Shown one piece after another: positions 40,487-48,555 of a stretch of DNA of 64,000 bases. This stretch comes from Pseudoroseicyclus tamaricis (GTDB lineage: Bacteria; Pseudomonadota; Alphaproteobacteria; Rhodobacterales; Rhodobacteraceae), in contig NZ_JAAFYS010000004.1 in the NCBI RefSeq assembly GCF_012070395.1, positions 124,001 to 188,000 on the forward strand, written 5' to 3'. How positions within the stretch are numbered: the first letter of the stretch is position 1; each line of letters opens with the position of its first letter. The notes under the pieces are model-generated. The model made no database searches and had not been told where the DNA came from. It was given only the letters and a program-made list of their open reading frames with translations. Both the position numbers and the translations under genes were made by a program.

Positions 40487-40803
40487 CCGGCGAGGGGCCG
40501 AAGGACGCACCGGAGAAAGACGAGGCACCGCTCGCAGACGGGGCGCCCGGACCGGGCGACGCGCCGGAGCTGCCCCCCGAGGCCACGCCCGCCGATGCGC
40601 CGGAGGGCGCGGCCGCCCGCCGCCCCGCCGCCTTCGACCCGCGGATGCTGGAGGCGCTGGTCTGCCCCGAGACGCGCGGCCCGCTGACCTACGACAAGTC
40701 CCGGCAGGAGCTGATCTCCCACGCCATCGGCCTCGCCTACCCGATCCGCAGCGGCATCCCCGTGATGCTCACCGAAGAGGCGCGCAATCTGAAGGAAGAT
40801 TGA
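40483..40803 (+). CDS. Trm112-family protein with a disordered N-terminal extension
   Basis: A 106-residue protein. Residues 1-48 are Pro/Ala/Glu-rich and probably disordered ([20 protein letters not shown]). From about 50 comes the Trm112 domain ([20 protein letters not shown], then [13 protein letters not shown]). Trm112 binds and activates methyltransferases in eukaryotes and archaea; bacterial forms of about 60 residues are widespread without a firm role. Only one zinc-type Cys remains visible. GTG 40483 overlaps the previous stop; an internal start would remove the extension. Confidence 0.82.
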   Translation: MTGEGPKDAPEKDEAPLADGAPGPGDAPELPPEATPADAPEGAAARRPAAFDPRMLEALVCPETRGPLTYDKSRQELISHAIGLAYPIRSGIPVMLTEEARNLKED

Positions 40804-40819
40804 CGGCAGGGGCCGCCCC

Positions 40820-42043
40820 TCACGCCCTGAGCCAGCCCTCCGCGAAGCGCACCTCCTCCAGCCCGGCGAAGCGGCAAAGCCGCTCCAGCTCCGCCATGAA
40901 GGCCGCCTGCCGGCCCCTGCCCCAGCGCACGCCCGGCTCGGGCCAGAGGGCGCGGACCTCCAGCGCCCCCTCCGCCGCTCCGGGCTTCTCGCGGCTGGCC
41001 TTCATGTCCACCCGGCCGACCAGCCGCTCGCCCTGCAGGAGCGGGAAGACGTAGTAGCCCCATTGCCGCTTCTCGGCCGGCACGAAGATCTCGATCCGGT
41101 AGAAGAAGCCGAAGAGCCGCTCCGCCCGCGCCCTGTCCCGCAGCATCGGATCGAAGGGGGAGAGGGCGCGCATCCGCCCGCCCGCCTCCGGCAGCGCCGC
41201 CGCCTCCTCCGAGAGGCCGGGGAAGGCGATGGAGCGGCGCAGGCGTCCGTCGGCCTGTTCCACCGCGATCTCCTCCACCTCGCCCCGGCCCAGCGCGCCG
41301 GCGACCCAGCGTTTCGCGTCCTCCGGCGGCACCATCCGCTTGCCCCAGAAACCGGCCAGCTCGCCGGAGGTGGCGAAGCCCAGCCGCGCCAGCGCCTCCC
41401 GACAGGCCCAGTCGAGGCTCTCCTCGCCGCTCGGCCGGGGGGAGAGATGCTCCGGTGGGATCACGCGCTCGGTGAGGTCGTAGACCTTCCGGAAGTTGTC
41501 ACGCCGGGCGACGGTAATCTCGCCCGTGTGCCAAAGCCATTCCAGCGCCGCCTTGGAGGGATGCCATTCCCACCAGCCGCCGGGGCCGCCCCTCGGCTCC
41601 TCCGGCGCAAGCTCGCCGGAGGTGATGGGGCCGCGGGCGACATGGGCGCGCACGTCATCCAACTGGTCGAGGAAGCCCTCTCCCTGCCAGCGCGTCCACT
41701 TCTCCCGCATCCCGGCCTCGAAGCGGGCGAAGACGTGGCGCCAGTGTGGGAAGAACTCCACGGGGATGACGGCGGCGTCATGCGTCCAGTGCTCGAAGAG
41801 CGCCCGCTCGCGGCTCATCAGCCGGCCCAGCGCCGGGGGCCGGTAGGCGCCCATGCGGGAGAAGAGGATCAGGTCATGCGCCCGGGCGAGCGTGTTGACG
41901 CTGTCGAGCTGTACGAAGCCGAGCCGCCCGATCAGCGCCCGGAGGTCCGCCCCCCGCCCCGAGCCCCCGGGCGGCGCCAGCAGCAGGTGCCGCGCCATGA
42001 ACAGACGCCGGGCGAGCGGGTTGGACAGGACGGGCAGGCTCAT
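40820..42043 (-). CDS. ycaQ: YcaQ/AlkX-type crosslink DNA glycosylase
   Basis: A 407-residue HTH_42 protein that unhooks interstrand crosslinks and other bulky adducts. The catalytic pattern is QLDSVN (Q-x-D, as in YcaQ-like enzymes, instead of Q-x-Q of Streptomyces AlkZ). Other landmarks are WTHDAAVIPVEFFPHWRHVF, WEWHPSKAALEWLW and RVDMKASREKPG. It is convergent with the Trm112 gene, with 16 bases between stops, and its upstream side is repeat-rich DNA shared with smpB. Confidence 0.88.
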   Translation of the reverse strand: MSLPVLSNPLARRLFMARHLLLAPPGGSGRGADLRALIGRLGFVQLDSVNTLARAHDLILFSRMGAYRPPALGRLMSRERALFEHWTHDAAVIPVEFFPHWRHVFARFEAGMREKWTRWQGEGFLDQLDDVRAHVARGPITSGELAPEEPRGGPGGWWEWHPSKAALEWLWHTGEITVARRDNFRKVYDLTERVIPPEHLSPRPSGEESLDWACREALARLGFATSGELAGFWGKRMVPPEDAKRWVAGALGRGEVEEIAVEQADGRLRRSIAFPGLSEEAAALPEAGGRMRALSPFDPMLRDRARAERLFGFFYRIEIFVPAEKRQWGYYVFPLLQGERLVGRVDMKASREKPGAAEGALEVRALWPEPGVRWGRGRQAAFMAELERLCRFAGLEEVRFAEGWLRA

Positions 42044-42195
42044 GGCGCCACGCTAGCGGGGGCAGGGGGTGAAGGGAACGACTGGTGGGGGGTGGGGCCG
42101 GTCTGACGCCGGCGCTTGGGGGCGGGGCCCGCGTTAGCTGAGCGTGAGCCGGTGCATGGCGAGCCGGTGCATGGCGAGGGGCGAGAGCGGACCCC

Positions 42196-42447
42196 GTAGG
42201 GTGGGGTTCCACCCCACCTTCCCCCGCATCCAAGCAGGGTGAGACATCCGCCCCATGCCGCCTTCCAAAAGCGCAACCCTCGCACGCCGGCCCGTGGGAT
42301 GGCGCTGCAACGGTCCCGCTGCACGCTTTATGCCGGCCAATCCCCTCCCCGCCCTGAGCGAAGCCCCAAGCCCAGCCAGAGCGCCAGCCCGCCGGGACGG
42401 GCCGGCGCTCGCGCGGCGGCCTGCGGCCTTGATTCCGCGCGGGGGAA
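42196..42447 (-). repeat. Composite repeat B plus REP, copy 2
   Basis: Inverted relative to 38509: B element at 42278-42447 and REP at 42196-42218 (gtag, ggtgggg, ttcc, accccacc). The 803-base gap from 42044 to 42846, between ycaQ and smpB, contains this and the next copy back to back and no supported gene. Confidence 0.8.
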
Positions 42448-42492
42448 GGAGCGGCGGCGGGGGCTCCGGAGCCCTCGTTCCGAGCGGGTCTC

Positions 42493-42711
42493 GTAGGGTG
42501 GGTTTCCAACCCACCATCCTTGGCCCGCGATATGCACCAACCTCGCACGCCGGCCCGTGGGGCGGCGCTCCAACGGCTGAGCAATGCGCTTTATGCCCGC
42601 CAAGCCCCTCCTCGCTCACCGCGAAGCACTCAGCCCCACCAGAGCGCCAGCCCGCGGGGACGGGCCGGCGCTCGCGCGGCGGCCTGCGGCCTTGATTCCG
42701 CGCGAGGGGAA
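42493..42711 (-). repeat. Composite repeat B plus REP, copy 3
   Basis: B element at 42541-42711 and REP at 42493-42515 (gtag, ggtgggtt, tcc, aacccacc). It has the same orientation as the copy 45 bases earlier. It includes ttgattccgcgcg and the tttatgcc match of the conserved ggcataaa. Confidence 0.8.
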
Positions 42712-42846
42712 GCAGCGGCGGCGTCCGAGCAGGGCCCCACGGCGCCATCGCCCCCCGCCCCGGGGAAGCCGCTCCCACCGCCCGATCCCCTCCACCAGCA
42801 CCGCCGAACTGGACAGATGCCCCCCGAGCGCCTATCTCGGCGGGCC

Positions 42847-43317
42847 ATGGCCAAGGACAGCGACAACTACAAGGTGATCTCCGAGAACCGCCGCGCGCGG
42901 TTCGATTACGCCATCGAGGATGACCTCGAGGTCGGCATCGTGCTGACCGGCTCGGAGGTCAAATCCCTGCGCGTCGGCCAGTCCAACATCGCCGAGAGCT
43001 ATGCCTCTGTGGAAAACGGCGAGCTGTGGCTCACCAACAGCTACATCGCCCCCTACGAGCCGGCGAAGACCTGGGGCCACGAGCCGCGCCGCAAGCGCAA
43101 GCTGCTGGCCTCGCGGCGGGAAATCTCGCGGCTGTGGAACGGCACCGAGCGCGAGGGGATGACCGTCGTCCCCCTCGTCCTCTACTTCAACCACCGCGGC
43201 ATCGTGAAGATGAAGGTGGCGCTGGCCAAGGGCAAGAAGACCGTCGACAAGCGCGAGACGCAGGCCAAGCGCGACTGGAACCGCCAGAAACAGCGGCTTC
43301 TGAAGGAGCACGGGTAG
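42847..43317 (+). CDS. smpB: SsrA-binding protein SmpB
   Basis: A 156-residue SmpB. ATG 42847 begins [20 protein letters not shown]; the open frame further 5' is repeat DNA. The beta-barrel ([51 protein letters not shown]) is followed by a basic tail ([16 protein letters not shown]) that enters the decoding centre. It delivers tmRNA to stalled ribosomes. No ssrA gene is seen in the window. Confidence 0.94.
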   Translation: MAKDSDNYKVISENRRARFDYAIEDDLEVGIVLTGSEVKSLRVGQSNIAESYASVENGELWLTNSYIAPYEPAKTWGHEPRRKRKLLASRREISRLWNGTEREGMTVVPLVLYFNHRGIVKMKVALAKGKKTVDKRETQAKRDWNRQKQRLLKEHG

Positions 43318-43405
43318 GCGCTCGCCGCGCCGTGTCCTCCCGTGTGCGGCGGCGGCCCCGGGCCCCGTTGCCAGCGGCGGGACGGCTCTGCTATCCGTCC
43401 GCCCC

Positions 43406-43711
43406 ATGTGGGTGCTCCTTCTGTTCGAGGCGCTGGCAGGGTTGCTGGCGGGCCTGTTCATCGCGCTGATCGTGCTGCGCTTTCGCATGCTCCTGACAGC
43501 CGGCGCGCTCGGCGGCCTGCTGGCCGGACACATCTGGGAGGCGACGCGCCCCACCGGCCTCATCGACACCGCCGGCGTCAGCCCGACGCTCGACCTGTCG
43601 CTGCCCGGCCTGATGCCGCACCTGCTCGCCGGGGCGGCGGGCGGCTTCGCCCTCGCCGGCCTCATCGCCCTCGGCATGGGCCGCCGCCGCCGCCCCTCGC
43701 GAGAGAGCTGA
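43406..43711 (+). CDS. Small inner-membrane protein, unknown
   Basis: A 101-residue protein with two or three hydrophobic segments: MWVLLLFEALAGLLAGLFIA, LLTAGALGGLLAGHIWEA (weak) and LMPHLLAGAAGGFALAGLIA, ending GRRRRPSRES. It follows smpB by 88 bases. Not recognised; only membrane location can be inferred. Confidence 0.6.
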   Translation: MWVLLLFEALAGLLAGLFIALIVLRFRMLLTAGALGGLLAGHIWEATRPTGLIDTAGVSPTLDLSLPGLMPHLLAGAAGGFALAGLIALGMGRRRRPSRES

Positions 43712-43727
43712 CGCCGCCCACCGGACG

Positions 43728-43766
43728 CCGATGTCCGCGCGGACATCGGATCGGACGTCGCGCGAC
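43728..43766. repeat. Palindrome doublet with CCGCGCGG and TCGCGCGA centres
   Basis: A perfect 22-bp palindrome at 43728-43749 (ccgatgt, ccgcgcgg, acatcgg) is followed by a weaker one around gtcgcgcgac (43757-43766). Reversed, the order matches the pair in pbpC at 36199-36245, although the arms differ. Confidence 0.75.
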
Positions 43767-43854
43767 CTCCGTCCAAGTCCGGCCCCTTGCGCCCCCGCCG
43801 CCACCTTGCCACCTCACCGGCCTCGGGCTAGGGGATGGGCGGAAGGAGCAGGCC

Positions 43855-44709
43855 ATGGATGATCCGAAGGTTCTGGTCTCGACAGCCTGGCTGGACGAGG
43901 CGCTGGGCGACCCCGAGCTGCGGGTGCTCGACGCCTCCTGGTACCTGCCCGACATGGGCCGTGACGCCGCCGCCGAATATGCCGAGGCGCATATCCCCGG
44001 CGCCCGCTTCTTCGATATCGACGCCAACTCCGACCCGCGCTCCGACCTGCCGCACATGGCCCCGCCGGAGGAGGTCTTCTCCTCCCGCCTGCGCGCCATG
44101 GGGCTCGGCGACGGGCAGCGCATCGTCGTCTACGACGGCGCGGGGATCTTCTCCGCCCCGCGCGTCTGGTGGCTGCTCTCCCACATGGGCAACTTCCGCT
44201 CCGTCGCCGTGCTCGACGGCGGCCTGCCCAAGTGGCGCGCCGAGGGGCGGCCGCTGACGGCGGAGCTGCCGCAGCTGCGCGAGCGGCACGTCACCGCCAC
44301 CCGCCGGGCGGAGATGGTGCGCGACGTCACCGAGGTCGCCCGCGCCGTGAAGCTCGGCGACGCCCAGATCGTCGATGCCCGTCCGCCGGCGCGCTTTCGC
44401 GGCGAGGCGGCGGAGCCGCGCCCCGGCCTGCGCGCCGGGCACATCCCCGGCAGCCGCAACCTCTTCTTCAGGGACCTGCTGGCCGAGGACGGCACCCTGA
44501 AGCCGGAGCCGGAGCTGCGCGCCCTCTTCGCCGGCGCGGGGGTCGACCTCGATCGCCCCGTCATCACCAGCTGCGGCTCGGGCGTGACGGCGGCGGTGCT
44601 CAGCCTCGCCCTCTCCCGGCTCGGCAAGCAAGATCACGCGCTCTACGACGGCTCATGGGCCGAGTGGGGCATGGAAAGCGACCTGGCGGTCGCCACCGGA
44701 GAGGCCTGA
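43855..44709 (+). CDS. sseA: 3-mercaptopyruvate sulfurtransferase
   Basis: A 284-residue two-rhodanese protein. ATG 43855 has aaggag upstream. The N-terminal inactive rhodanese (HIPGARFFDIDANSDP) precedes the active one, with Cys240 in TSCGSGVTA. That loop (CGSGVT) marks SseA rather than thiosulfate sulfurtransferase. It moves sulfur from 3-mercaptopyruvate to thiols or cyanide. Its stop overlaps the start of the following aminotransferase (TGATG); an aminotransferase can supply 3-mercaptopyruvate from cysteine, so the two may work in series (inference). Confidence 0.9.
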   Translation: MDDPKVLVSTAWLDEALGDPELRVLDASWYLPDMGRDAAAEYAEAHIPGARFFDIDANSDPRSDLPHMAPPEEVFSSRLRAMGLGDGQRIVVYDGAGIFSAPRVWWLLSHMGNFRSVAVLDGGLPKWRAEGRPLTAELPQLRERHVTATRRAEMVRDVTEVARAVKLGDAQIVDARPPARFRGEAAEPRPGLRAGHIPGSRNLFFRDLLAEDGTLKPEPELRALFAGAGVDLDRPVITSCGSGVTAAVLSLALSRLGKQDHALYDGSWAEWGMESDLAVATGEA

Positions 44710-45890
44710 TGCTGGAAACCCTGAGCGAACCCGCGCCCGACAAGATCCTGGCGCTGATGGCGGCCTACCGCGCCGACGAGCGCGCCGAGAAGATCGACCT
44801 CGGCGTCGGCGTCTACAAGAACGCCGAGGGCGCGACGCCCGTCATGCGCGCCGTGAAGGAAGCCGAAGCCCGCCTTCAGGAAAGCCAGCAGACGAAGAGC
44901 TACACCGGCCTCGCCGGCGATCCGGCCTATGCCGACGCCATGATTGGCCTGATCCTCGGCGAGGGCGCCCCCCGGGGCCGACTCGCCGCCGTCGCCACGC
45001 CCGGCGGCACCGGCGCCGTGCGGCAGGCGTTCGAGCTGATCCGCATGGCCTCCCCCAATGCCACCATCTGGTACAGCGAGCCGACGTGGCCCAACCACGT
45101 CTCCATCCTGAAGTACCTCCAGATCCCGGCGAAGCCCTACCGTTACTTCGACAGCGAGACGGGCGAGGTGGACGTGCCCGGCATGCTGGCGGCGCTGGAG
45201 GGCGTGGCCCCCGGCGATGTCGTCCTGCTGCACGGCTGCTGCCACAACCCGACGGGCGCCAACCTGACCGGGGAGGACTGGGACAAGGTCGTCGCGCTGC
45301 TGAACGACAAGGGCGCCCTCCCGATGGTCGACCTCGCCTACCAGGGCTTCGGCGACGGGCTGGAGGCGGACGCCACCGGCGTGCGCCGCATCGTCGCCGG
45401 CTGCCCGGAGGCGCTGATCGCTGCCTCCTGCTCGAAGAACTTCGGCATCTATCGCGAGCGGGCCGGCCTGCTCGTCGCGCTGGCGAAGACCGAGAGCGAG
45501 GCGAAGCTGGCGCAGGGCAACCTCGCCTTCCTCAACCGTCAGAACTACTCCTTCCCGCCCGATCACGGCGCCCGCGTGGTGACGGAGATCCTGACGGATG
45601 CCGAGCTGCGTGCCGACTGGCAGGAGGAGCTGGAGGAGATGCGCGAGGGGATGCTCGCCCTCCGCCAGCAGCTCGCCGACGAGCTGCGGCGGCTGACCAA
45701 CTCCGACCGGTTCGATTTCGTCGCCCGCCACCGCGGCATGTTCTCCCGCCTTGGCCTGACGCCGGAGGAGGTGGAGCAGCTGCGCGCCGAGCACGCCGTC
45801 TACATGGTGGGCGACAGCCGCATCAACATCGCCGGGCTCAATGCGCGCACGGTGCCGGTGCTGGCGCAGGCCATCGCGCAGGTGATCTGA
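44709..45890 (+). CDS. tyrB: Aromatic/aspartate aminotransferase
   Basis: A 393-residue class I PLP aminotransferase of the AspC/TyrB group. The PLP lysine is Lys243 (AASCSKNFGIYRERAG). CCHNPTGANLT and the end GDSRINIAGLN (binding arginine) are typical. It moves amino groups among aspartate, aromatic amino acids and 2-oxo acids; specificity cannot be read. It starts within the sseA stop (TGATG), so both are co-translated. Confidence 0.88.
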   Translation: MLETLSEPAPDKILALMAAYRADERAEKIDLGVGVYKNAEGATPVMRAVKEAEARLQESQQTKSYTGLAGDPAYADAMIGLILGEGAPRGRLAAVATPGGTGAVRQAFELIRMASPNATIWYSEPTWPNHVSILKYLQIPAKPYRYFDSETGEVDVPGMLAALEGVAPGDVVLLHGCCHNPTGANLTGEDWDKVVALLNDKGALPMVDLAYQGFGDGLEADATGVRRIVAGCPEALIAASCSKNFGIYRERAGLLVALAKTESEAKLAQGNLAFLNRQNYSFPPDHGARVVTEILTDAELRADWQEELEEMREGMLALRQQLADELRRLTNSDRFDFVARHRGMFSRLGLTPEEVEQLRAEHAVYMVGDSRINIAGLNARTVPVLAQAIAQVI

Positions 45891-45969
45891 GCGGGGCGGG
45901 AGGCCGGCGGAGGGGCAGGTGGCCGGGGGCCGCATTGCCCTCCCCCCGGCCTTCGGCTAGCGCTGGCCC

Positions 45970-46899
45970 ATGCTCGCCGTCTTCCTGCAGACCCTGCCGT
46001 TCTTCGCCATCATCGGCCTCGGCTACGGGGCGGGAAAGGTTGGCTTCTTCACGGCGGAGGCGACGGCCTACCTGACGAAGTTCGTCTTCTACTTCGCCCT
46101 CTCGGCGATGATCCTGCGCTTCACCGTCACGCTCGGCTTCGGGGAGATCTTCTCCTGGCCCTTCGTGCTCGCCTACCTCTCCGCCACGCTGGCCGGCTAC
46201 CTGATCGTCACAGCAGTCGCCCTCGCCCGCGGGCGGGGCATGGCGGAGGCGGCGGTGGAGGCGCAGACGGGCGTGATCGGCAATACCGGCTTCCTCGGCC
46301 TGCCGATGCTGGGCCTGCTCATCGGTGAGGCGGCAATCGGCCCGGCCCTGCTGGTGCTGTCGGTCGACCTCATCGTCTTCTCCTCGCTCTTCACCGTTCT
46401 TATGACGCTCTCGCGTGGCGGGCGGTTTGGGCTGGCGCTGCTCTGGCGGGTGCTGCGCGGGCTGGTGGAGAACCCGATGATCGTCTCGCTCGCCGTCGGC
46501 CTCACCGTCGCGGCGCTCGACCTGCCGGTGCCGGAGCCGGTGATGTCCCTCCTCACCCTCCTTGGCGCCGCCGCCACGCCCGGCGCGCTCTTCGCCATCG
46601 GCGCCTCTCTGGCGACGAAGAGCGCCGAGCGGCTGGGGGTGGCGGCCTGGCTGACCTCCGTCAAGCTGGTGCTGCACCCGGCGCTGGTGGCGGGGGCGGC
46701 GCTCTTCCTCTTCAACGTCGATCCGTTCGCGGCCAGCGTCATGATCGCCGCCGCGGCGCTGCCGGTGGCCGGCAATGTCTACATGCTGGCGCAGGTCTAC
46801 GGCGTGGCGCCGCAGCGGGTCTCTGCCGCCATCCTCTTGTCAACGACGGCCGCCATCGTCACGTTCCCGCTGGTAATTGCGCAGGTGACAGGAGGATGA
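45970..46899 (+). CDS. AEC-family transporter
   Basis: A 309-residue membrane protein with ten predicted helices in the five-plus-five layout of auxin efflux carriers (PF03547). Recognisable parts are ETGVIGNTGFLGLP-type GVIGNTGFLGLPML, ENPMIVSLAVGL and PVAGNVYMLAQVYGVAP. Bacterial AEC proteins move organic acids such as malate or malonate; the substrate is unknown. The stop overlaps the fghA start (ATGA). Confidence 0.85.
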   Translation: MLAVFLQTLPFFAIIGLGYGAGKVGFFTAEATAYLTKFVFYFALSAMILRFTVTLGFGEIFSWPFVLAYLSATLAGYLIVTAVALARGRGMAEAAVEAQTGVIGNTGFLGLPMLGLLIGEAAIGPALLVLSVDLIVFSSLFTVLMTLSRGGRFGLALLWRVLRGLVENPMIVSLAVGLTVAALDLPVPEPVMSLLTLLGAAATPGALFAIGASLATKSAERLGVAAWLTSVKLVLHPALVAGAALFLFNVDPFAASVMIAAAALPVAGNVYMLAQVYGVAPQRVSAAILLSTTAAIVTFPLVIAQVTGG

Positions 46900-47726
46900 G
46901 CATGGAGACGGTCAGCGAGAAGCGGTGCTTCGAGGGCACGCAAGGGGTCTACCGGCATGCCAGCCGCGCGACGGGAACGGAGATGACCTTCGGCCTCTAC
47001 CTGCCCCCCGGCCCCGGCCCGCACCCGGTGCTGTGGTTCCTCGCCGGGCTCACCTGCACGCATGAGAACGCCATGGTGAAGGCCGCCGCGCAGCTCCACG
47101 CCGCCGAGGCCGGGCTGGCGCTCGTCTTCCCCGATACCTCGCCGCGGGGCGAGGGCGTGGCGGATGACGAGGCCTTCGACATGGGCCAGGGCGCCGGCTT
47201 CTACGTCGACGCGACGGAAGAGCCCTGGGCGCCCCACTTCAAGATGTGGAGCTACATCGCCGACGAGCTGCCGGAGTTGCTCTCCGCCGAATTCCCGCTG
47301 GAGATGGGCCGGCAGGGCATCACCGGGCATTCCATGGGCGGCCACGGCGCGCTGACGCTGGGGATGGGGCTGAAGGGGCGCTTCGCCTCCCTCTCCGCCT
47401 TCGCGCCGATCTGCCAGCCGACACAGAGCGACTGGGGCCGCAAGCAGTTCACCGGCTACCTCGGGGCAGACGAGAGCAAGTGGCTCGCCCACGACGCGAC
47501 CCACCTGATGGAGACGGAGGGCTTCGAAGGCGAGGTGCTGGTGGATACCGGCGCGGCGGACGAATGGGGCGAAGGGCTGCTCCGCTCCAGCGCCCTCGGC
47601 GGGGCGATGGCGAAGCGCGGCCAGCCCGGCGCCTTCCGGATGCAGGCCGGCTACGACCATTCCTACTTCTTCGTGCAGAGCTTCATCGGCGAGCATATCG
47701 CCTTCCACGCCGAGCACCTGTGGTGA
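46896..47726 (+). CDS. fghA: S-formylglutathione hydrolase
   Basis: A 276-residue serine esterase of the formaldehyde-detoxification pathway. Nucleophile Ser146 is in [25 protein letters not shown] and [13 protein letters not shown] (catalytic His) are diagnostic. It releases formate and glutathione from S-formylglutathione. The glutathione-dependent formaldehyde dehydrogenase normally paired with it is not in the window. The overlap with the AEC gene suggests coupled expression; the DUF188 gene follows after eight bases. Confidence 0.92.
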   Translation: MSMETVSEKRCFEGTQGVYRHASRATGTEMTFGLYLPPGPGPHPVLWFLAGLTCTHENAMVKAAAQLHAAEAGLALVFPDTSPRGEGVADDEAFDMGQGAGFYVDATEEPWAPHFKMWSYIADELPELLSAEFPLEMGRQGITGHSMGGHGALTLGMGLKGRFASLSAFAPICQPTQSDWGRKQFTGYLGADESKWLAHDATHLMETEGFEGEVLVDTGAADEWGEGLLRSSALGGAMAKRGQPGAFRMQAGYDHSYFFVQSFIGEHIAFHAEHLW

Positions 47727-47733
47727 TCGGGCG

Positions 47734-48180
47734 ATGATCTATGTCGATGCCGATGCCTGCCCGGTGCGGGCGGAGGCGGAGCGGGTGGCGCTGCGCCACG
47801 GTCTGAAGATGTTCGTGGTCTCCAACGGCGGCATCCGCCCGTCGCGCGAGCCGCTGGTGGAGAATGTGATCGTCACCGAGGGGCCCGACGTCGCCGACAT
47901 GTGGATCGCCGAGCGCGCCGGCGCGGGCGACGTGGTCGTGACCTCCGACATCCCTCTGGCGGCGCGGGCGGTGGAGGCGGGCGCGCTGGTGGTGAAGCCC
48001 GACGGCGAGCAGCTCACGGCGCGCAATGTCGGCCAGGCCCTCGCCGCGCGCGACCTGATGACGGACCTGCGCGCCGCCGACCCCTTCCGCCAGGGCGGCG
48101 GCCGCCCCTTCTCCAAGCGCGACCGCTCGCGCTTCCTCGACGCGCTGGAACGCGCGGTGCGGGCGGCGGCTCAGGGTTAG
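47734..48180 (+). CDS. YaiI/YqxD (DUF188) protein
   Basis: A 148-residue NYN/PIN-like protein. It begins [20 protein letters not shown] and continues with [39 protein letters not shown] and [15 protein letters not shown]. The acidic residues suggest a metal-dependent nuclease fold, but no activity has been shown for the family. Last gene of the AEC-fghA run. Confidence 0.87.
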   Translation: MIYVDADACPVRAEAERVALRHGLKMFVVSNGGIRPSREPLVENVIVTEGPDVADMWIAERAGAGDVVVTSDIPLAARAVEAGALVVKPDGEQLTARNVGQALAARDLMTDLRAADPFRQGGGRPFSKRDRSRFLDALERAVRAAAQG

Positions 48181-48213
48181 GCGGGCTTCTCTCCCGCGGC
48201 TCCTGCCGAGCCG

Positions 48214-48440
48214 TTCCCCCGCCCGGAGTCAAGCCGCAGGCGCCGGGCGAGCGCCTGCCCGTCCCGGCGGGCTGGCGCTCTGGGTGGGGCTTGGTGCTCA
48301 GCAGTGGGCGGGGAGGGGTGTCCCAGGCATAAATCAAGGAGCGACGCCGTGGCAGCGCCACCCCACGGGCAGGCGCTCGCCCGGCGCTCGAACCGGGATG
48401 CGAGGTGGAGAGGGGGCGGTGGGTTGGAAACCCACCCTAC
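48214..48440 (+). repeat. Composite repeat B plus REP, copy 4
   Basis: B element at 48214-48405 and REP at 48418-48440 (ggtgggtt, gga, aacccacc, ctac). B then REP, as in the other composites. With the A repeat at 48496-48546, it fills the 375-base gap between the DUF188 and mscS genes. Confidence 0.8.
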
Positions 48441-48495
48441 GGGGACGGCGCAGCGTGCGGGTCGGGTGACCTGAACCCCAGTCGCCCGCCCCACC

Positions 48496-48546
48496 TTTCA
48501 TCTGGCCAGAAATACCTCGGGGGGCTCCGGGGGGCTGGCCCCCCGG
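48496..48546 (-). repeat. Terminator-like repeat A, copy 3
   Basis: Reverse copy: ccgggggg/ccccccgg stem, ccccccgaggta, tttctgg and ccagatgaaa. It starts nine bases after the mscS stop on its strand and likely acts as its terminator. Confidence 0.85.
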
Positions 48547-48555
48547 CCTTCCCTC

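Noticed and set aside
45921-45951. ggccggggg/cccccggcc hairpin between the aminotransferase and AEC genes as a terminator
   Set aside because: It lacks a T-run; it may be just GC-rich spacer or a weak structure.
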